NCBI GenBank assembly: GCA_017590115.1
Contig: JAGGNK010006113.1
Location: 1-64,000 of the forward strand
Direction: 5' to 3'
DNA length: 64,000 nucleotides
Source of the DNA: Montifringilla adamsi
Taxonomy: Eukaryota > Chordata > Aves > Passeriformes > Passeridae
In this document: piece after piece, positions 58,930-64,000 of the stretch
How the letters are laid out: each line of letters opens with the position of its first letter
Position numbering within the stretch: position 1 is the stretch's first letter
Notes under the pieces: generated by a model
The model's input: only the letters and a program-made list of their open reading frames with translations
Databases searched by the model: none
What the model was told of the DNA's origin: nothing
Program-made: the position numbers and the translations under genes

Positions 58930-59178
58930 AGAAGAAATGTCCTCAAGTTGCACCAGAGGAGCTTTAGATTGGATATTAGGGAAAAATTCTTCACTGAAAA
59001 GGTGGTCAAGCATTGGAACACGCTGCCTAAGGAAGGGTGGAATTACCATCCATGGAAGTGTTCAAAACCCATGTAGATGTGGCACTTGGGGACACGGTTT
59101 AGTGGTGGACTTGACAGTGCTGGATCGATGGTTGGACTCAATGGTCCCACTGTCCAAAGGTTTTTCCAAGGTGTAATT
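58930..59178 (+). mobile_element. CR1: CR1 LINE 3' end
   Basis: 'gaaatgtcctcaagttgcac', 'ttagattggatattagggaa', 'caagcattggaacacgctgc' and 'gtagatgtggcacttgggga', then 'tggttggactcaatggtccc'. Confidence 0.94.
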
Positions 59179-59211
59179 ATCCATAAATGTTACAAATTGC
59201 ATTGTGTCTCC

Positions 59212-59212
<1 letters not shown>

Positions 59213-59244
<32 letters not shown>
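59213..59244. repeat. Pure A homopolymer, 32 bp
   Basis: Uninterrupted A-run 35 bases after the end of a CR1. CR1 elements do not normally carry poly(A) tails. Confidence 0.95.
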
Positions 59245-59247
<3 letters not shown>

Positions 59248-60149
59248 CAGGATTCTTTTTTAGTACAGCCAAAGAAAATTCAGGGTTGCTGAAGTTATCA
59301 AAGTGCCTCTCCTCAAGCACCTTGATCCATCATCACTCTCACCAATGGCTGTGGGTCACACTTCATGGTTTTTGTCACCTCTGCTAAAAACTTACCCAGG
59401 AGGTTCTTCGTCCTCCAGATGCTGAAATCCTCATAAAATAAAGTGATATTTCAAAACTTCAACAAAATTGAGTGTAGTCCCAGCTATCCATGTTTGATAT
59501 GGAACAGTAAGAGACAGCCCAGGTGGTAAGGACAGACGTTGTGTCCAGTGCCAGACCAGTCCAGTTCACTCCATCTTTTACTGGACAGTCAGCACAGGAC
59601 TGGTGAGGGCAGAAGTCTCCTGTCTCCTGCTCTAGTGACTATCTATGGTCATGGAAAAGTTTTATTGAACCTCAGGGATGATGGCACAAGAATTCTGACC
59701 TCCTATAGAAGTAAATGAGTCTTAACATGGTCCTTGGTGCAGAGACAACCCAAATTCCTCAGCAGGACCATCTTGGCTTGCCCAGGTCTGTCAGTTTCTG
59801 TTCAGCTCCAGCCAAATCTCACCCAAAATCCAATGTTTTGCAAAAGTTGTTAGCATTTATTTCAAATTCTGCTGCACCCATTAATAGCCCTTTCTCTCTC
59901 TTGTCACCAAGGAAAACTTATGTGTTTGCTTTATCCAGTGGTGCTAAGAGAGATAATTTTCACAGTCAGATTTTAAAGAAAGTAGGAAAAAAAATCCCTC
60001 ACTCACCTGCACCACCTTACTTTGAATTTCAATCTGACATTATTAGTATATAACTAATGATGAGTTCTTCAGAATCTGAGCTGCCAAAAATAGTGTGTTT
60101 ATGGACTGAGAAGGAAAATGATGAAGTTAATGAACCTGAAGTAAAGTTT
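59245..60149. other. Unique sequence, no gene seen
   Basis: The 112-codon frame 59715-60053 has no motif. Confidence 0.45.
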
Positions 60150-60400
60150 TGATCCATCACAGTAATAAGAGCAGCATCATTCCTTACATTTGTCAAATGT
60201 CTCCATTACTGCAGCATCTCACAGTCATTAGTGCCTGAGCTCAACTGCCTCAGGAAAAATAACCTCCATTTTATCTGTTAATATTTAAGGGATAAGGAAG
60301 TTACAGGACTTGTCAAAATCCACCCAGGGCATTTGTGATGTTGCTGGGAGCTAAATCCAGAAATCCCAGTTCTCAGGGTAGTAATTGAAGCATCTGACAG
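60150..60400 (+). repeat. Possible ancient MIR-like SINE
   Basis: The order 'cctccattttatctgt', 'aagggataaggaagttacag', 'gacttgtcaaaatccaccca' and 'ctgggagctaaatccagaaa' parallels the amniote MIR core and 3' region ('ccattttacagatgagg...', 'gacttgcccaaggtcac...', 'ggattcgaaccc'). It is diverged, and limits and family name are uncertain. Confidence 0.5.
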
Positions 60401-60430
60401 AGCTCTGTTCACTTCCAGTCATTAATATAC

Positions 60431-60431
<1 letters not shown>

Positions 60432-60480
<49 letters not shown>
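60432..60480. repeat. Pure A homopolymer, 49 bp
   Basis: Longest perfect homopolymer of the window. No coding retrocopy is recognisable upstream. Confidence 0.95.
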
Positions 60481-60483
<3 letters not shown>

Positions 60484-60667
60484 AGATGCTTCTCTCTCAG
60501 ACCTACCTTGGATATTAAGAAGGCAGGACTAGAAATGCTTGTCCTCGGAAAAGTGTCCATGTTTTTAGTATCCTAAAAAAGGTTAAGAGACAGGAATAAA
60601 GGTGTGCCTTGAATATTTCGCTATAACCTTTTCAAGGCTACAGAAGAGAAAACACTGATGCTGTTTT

Positions 60668-60965
60668 CACAGAATCAGAGAATGGTTGGAATCAGAAAGA
60701 ACCCTAAAAATTGTCTCATTCCGCTATCCCAGGTTGCTCCAAGCCCTACCCAACCTGGCCTTAGATACTTCCAGGGACTGGGCAGCAACAGCTTCTCTGG
60801 GCAAACTGTACCAGAGGAGACTCTCACACCCTCACAGAGAAGAATTTCTTCCCAATATCCCATTTATCCCTCCCCTCTGGCAGTTTGAAAGCCATTTTCC
60901 CTTTTCCTGGCACTCCATCCCTTGTCCCAAGTCCCTCTCCAACTCTCTTGGAGCCCCTGTAGGAG
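60668..60965 (-). mobile_element. CR1: CR1 LINE 3' end
   Basis: 'cacagaatcagagaatggtt', 'ccaagccctacccaacctgg', 'acttccagggactgggcagc' and 'gaatttcttcccaatatccc', then 'cttggagcccctgtagg'. About 25 bp appear deleted around 60720 relative to other copies (the 'ccctgccatgggcaggg' block is missing). Confidence 0.93.
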
Positions 60966-62644
60966 CAATAAATGAAATAAATTTCTAAGTGGTGACCATG
61001 GCCTTTCATGCACATCTGGACTACCTCTTGTTTTTCAGGTTGTACAACTGAGCAGGTTTTCAGGCAGCACATCAGGATTAATAATGTTCCTCTTTAAAGG
61101 CAGCCTTATTCCCTTTCCATGTTCTATCTGGCAGGAATTTCCATCTTCAAGCAGAATCTTTTAACTGCTCTGTAAAGGGCAAGCCAGGTTTGGATGGACA
61201 GAGTGAAGAACTATCCCTGTGGATAACCAGGGAGAACTTTTACCTAGAACTAAGCTCTCATGGAGGAGATCTCTCTTCCCTCTCCTCCAAGATTTTTATT
61301 ATGTTCCCTAGAAAAACTGAGGCCAGGAATGTGTTAGAAAATTGCTTTGTGGAACTGGTCTTTCCTCTTTACAGAGAGGAAAGGAAATTCTGCCACAGTC
61401 TACAGCAAACAGCCCCAAAGTCCATCTGAGGACCAGGAGACTCCTTTGACTCTTTATAGGGGTCAAAGTGACCTTTTTCTGCCCAATTTGCAATGGCAAA
61501 TACCTGGCCATTTTTAGTTTATCACTCAGAGAATTATCATCTTTAGAAAAAAATATGTGAGGAAGCTTGAATTCATTTGGACAGATTAAAAGTAAGAAAC
61601 AAAATATCTTTTCATCCAGGCAGATAAATCATATTGCCCTTCACACTTCCAAACTGGTCAGAAAATTCCAGACATAAGTTGTGACCAGTCCCAACTCCAC
61701 TAACTCATGAGTATTTGGAATAAAATAAAAATAATTGCCCAAATTTATGTTTTGGTGGAGTGATTTTTTCTGAAAGTTTAGTCATATCCTGGCAGAGTCA
61801 TCTCTGTTGGTCAGGATGTTGACTGACTCAGTTGCACTTGTCCAGCCTGGCCACCTCAGTCCTCCTGTGACACTTCCTTGCTGTTCTTTTCCCATTTTCC
61901 CATGTCTTTTCCACTGGACAGCTGCCACTGAATATCTTAGAGCTTAATTTTGCAGAGGAGAGGAGTGTGCTGAGTGTTCTTGAAAACTTTTAAAAGCAAG
62001 TTTTAAAAAATATCAGTTCAGGAGAGTGAAGCAGATCCATTTTAATTCTGTAATTTCTCCCTCTTGGAAACGTTGGCAGCTGCTTAAACTCCACTCATGA
62101 GGGCTAAAACACTTCCTTATTCTCACTGCATTTTAATTCTCCCAAAATACATTTTAATACTGCTCAAATATCACATCAAGGAAGACACTTCTCCCCGCTC
62201 TCCACCCTGACAGGGTAAACTTAAAGGAGCAAGACCTAAGTGAAGGAGATCAATTTCCCCTTGAGCATAATTTAGAATACTAAATGAAAATGAGCCATGT
62301 TTGCAGATGGCAGAATGAGGGAGAGCAGAATCTCTGCCATGCAGGTTTTGAATCCAGCTGTTTACGAGTGATTTCTTCCAAAGGGCTTTGCCTGAAGCAA
62401 GAGTACAAAACCATTTCCTATTTTCACACTTGAGCACAAGAGAGAGATCTGTACATGGAGATCATTAACTTCACTCACTGAGAGCGATTTCTGCTGCTTT
62501 GCAGCAGCGAAAAAAACTCCAACCTGGTCACTCCTTTCCCTTCCATAGAGATGACCACTGCAGGAAGATCACTGACATGTTGAAATTCACATTTCCTGTT
62601 ATATGAGGGCCTCCCAACACAATAAATTTGTTGGTCTGTTCTAA
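60966..62644. other. Unique sequence, no gene seen
   Basis: No repeat or coding signature recognised in 1.7 kb. Confidence 0.5.
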
Positions 62645-63072
62645 GAAGTCCAGAGGAGGCCACTAAGTTGATCACAGGGCTATCCCTTGAAAACAGGCTC
62701 AGAGAGATGGGATTGTTCAGCCTGGGGAAGAGAAGGCTCCAGGGAGACTTTAGAGCCCCTTCCAGTGCCTAAAAGGAACCCACAGGAAAGATGGAGAGGA
62801 ACTTTTCACATGGATGTGTAGAGACAGGACAAGGGGGAATGGATTTATGTGATAAGTTTAGATGGGATATTAGGAAGAAATGCTTCCCTGTGAGGATGCT
62901 GAGGCGCTGGCACAGGTTTCCCCAGTGGCTGCCCCATCTCTGGAAGTGTCCAAGGCCAGGTTGGATGGGGCTTGGATCAACCTGGGATAGTGGAAGGTGT
63001 CCCATGGAATGAGATGATCCTCAAGGTCCCTTGTAACCCAAACCATTGCAGGATTCTGTGATTCTATAAATA
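62645..63072 (+). mobile_element. CR1: CR1 LINE 3' fragment, about 430 bp
   Basis: 'gtccagaggaggccactaag', 'ttcagcctggggaagagaag', 'gatgggatattaggaagaaa' and 'gtccaaggccaggttggatg', with the tail 'ggattctgtgattctata'. The 'cctgcccatggcagg' block is partly deleted near 63003. Confidence 0.94.
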
Positions 63073-64000
63073 TTCTATAAATATTCAAAGCAATGTTGTT
63101 TATGCACCGGTCTCAGGTTTAATCCAACACCAGACTCAGCAGTGCCAGGCACTGAGGAGGAATCTAAATGATGGCTTTTGTCTTCAGGACGTTCCCAGTC
63201 CGTTTAGAGGAGGATCCCACTGGAGAGCCAGAAGGAATAAAAGAAAAAGTGGTGATGTGTGTTAGCAAGTCCAGTGGTCTGTTTTCAGACTTCTGCCATG
63301 GTAAATATCTATTATGCACTCACTAATTACTGTGTGCCTTCCCAATTCCCCTGCCTCCAGCAGAACTGAATGAAATCGGAAAAGACGCAGGAAAAGGTGA
63401 GGGGGATTATCAGGGAAGTGGAAAAATCTCTTTGAAAAGAATGGGTAAATAAATTAGGCTTCGCCATTCCAGAAAATGAGCCAGCTGGGAAGTGACAGAG
63501 GTCTGCAGGGTCCTGAGTGGCCTCAGAAAGGGAGTGAGTGCTCATTCAGCATCTTCTTTTTAATGCAAAACAGGACAAACAGAACAAGAGGTACTGGCAG
63601 TTCTGACATGGAAATAGCAGGTGGCAGCCTCAAAATGAGCAAAATAATTCACACAGCATAAAAGAAAAAAAAGGACAGGATGTCTCAGTGTAGGACATAA
63701 TAGTTGCTAAATATTAACACATCTTCAAAAATTGATGAGACAAATTAATGGAAAAAAATGTCAATCAAGTAAATACAGTGGCACCTTTTTCAACTCCAGA
63801 GGTATCTGTAGGGCAGAGTAGCACCTCTCTGTCTTTTCCTCTCATTCTGACACTTGGCACTTGGGAGAAGAGCTGATGTTCACCTTTTCTTCATCTTTTT
63901 TCTCTGGGTTCCCCCCCTCATCCAAGACAATATGGAGACTCCTTATCTCTCCTTTTGTTGTTGATGTATTTATAGAAACTGTGCTTTTATGCCAAAGTTG
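63073..64000. other. Unique sequence to the right edge, no gene seen
   Basis: Nothing recognised. A direct TCTATAAATAT duplication lies at 63063-63085, at the border of the CR1 tail. Confidence 0.5.

Noticed and set aside
1..64000. CRISPR arrays, tRNA or rRNA genes, bacterial operons, phage
   Set aside because: No direct-repeat/spacer pattern, no tRNA cloverleaf with A and B boxes noticed, and no ribosomal RNA motifs. The sequence is plainly vertebrate nuclear DNA.

Overview
The window reads as nuclear DNA of a bird, most likely a passerine. It is AT-rich, has no bacterial-style gene packing, and is studded with 5'-truncated CR1 LINE fragments. These are recognisable by their 3' ends: a 'gttggaagggacctt' or 'ggtcttttccaacctt' block followed by short 'gattctatga'-like tails. 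Remnants of avian endogenous retrovirus LTRs are also present. All repeat names here come from recognising sequence, not from a database search.

Layout. Positions 1-2320 hold the only convincing protein-coding sequence. It is a 478-codon intronless-looking ORF (179-1615) in locally GC-rich DNA, followed by a plausible 3' UTR and an AATAAA signal at 2306. The protein is acidic, carries two diverged internal repeats that share a GEWDS core, and ends in a basic tail. The reading frame is open to the left edge of the window. The first 16 bases there encode, in frame, the same RGQPE peptide that ends this ORF, which suggests a tandem family member just outside the window. I do not recognise a function.

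Positions 2320-64000 (about 61.7 kb) show no supportable gene. They are a gene-poor intergenic or intronic landscape with roughly 45 CR1 pieces in both orientations. They also hold one clean solo LTR with target-site duplication (18181-18871), three other LTR fragments, and two possible ancient MIR-like SINE remnants. Microsatellites, minisatellites, long pure A or T runs and a few notable palindromes complete the picture. Several AT-rich, homeodomain-motif-rich unique blocks (for example 7780-8190, 17480-17720, 58560-58590) look like candidate conserved regulatory elements, but that needs cross-species alignment.

Nothing in the window forms an operon, defence system or multi-gene pathway. 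The most interesting item is the repeat-containing ORF at the left end and the hint that it belongs to a tandem array. Short ORFs elsewhere are mostly antisense or sense readings of CR1, simple repeats, or chance frames, and were not annotated as genes.
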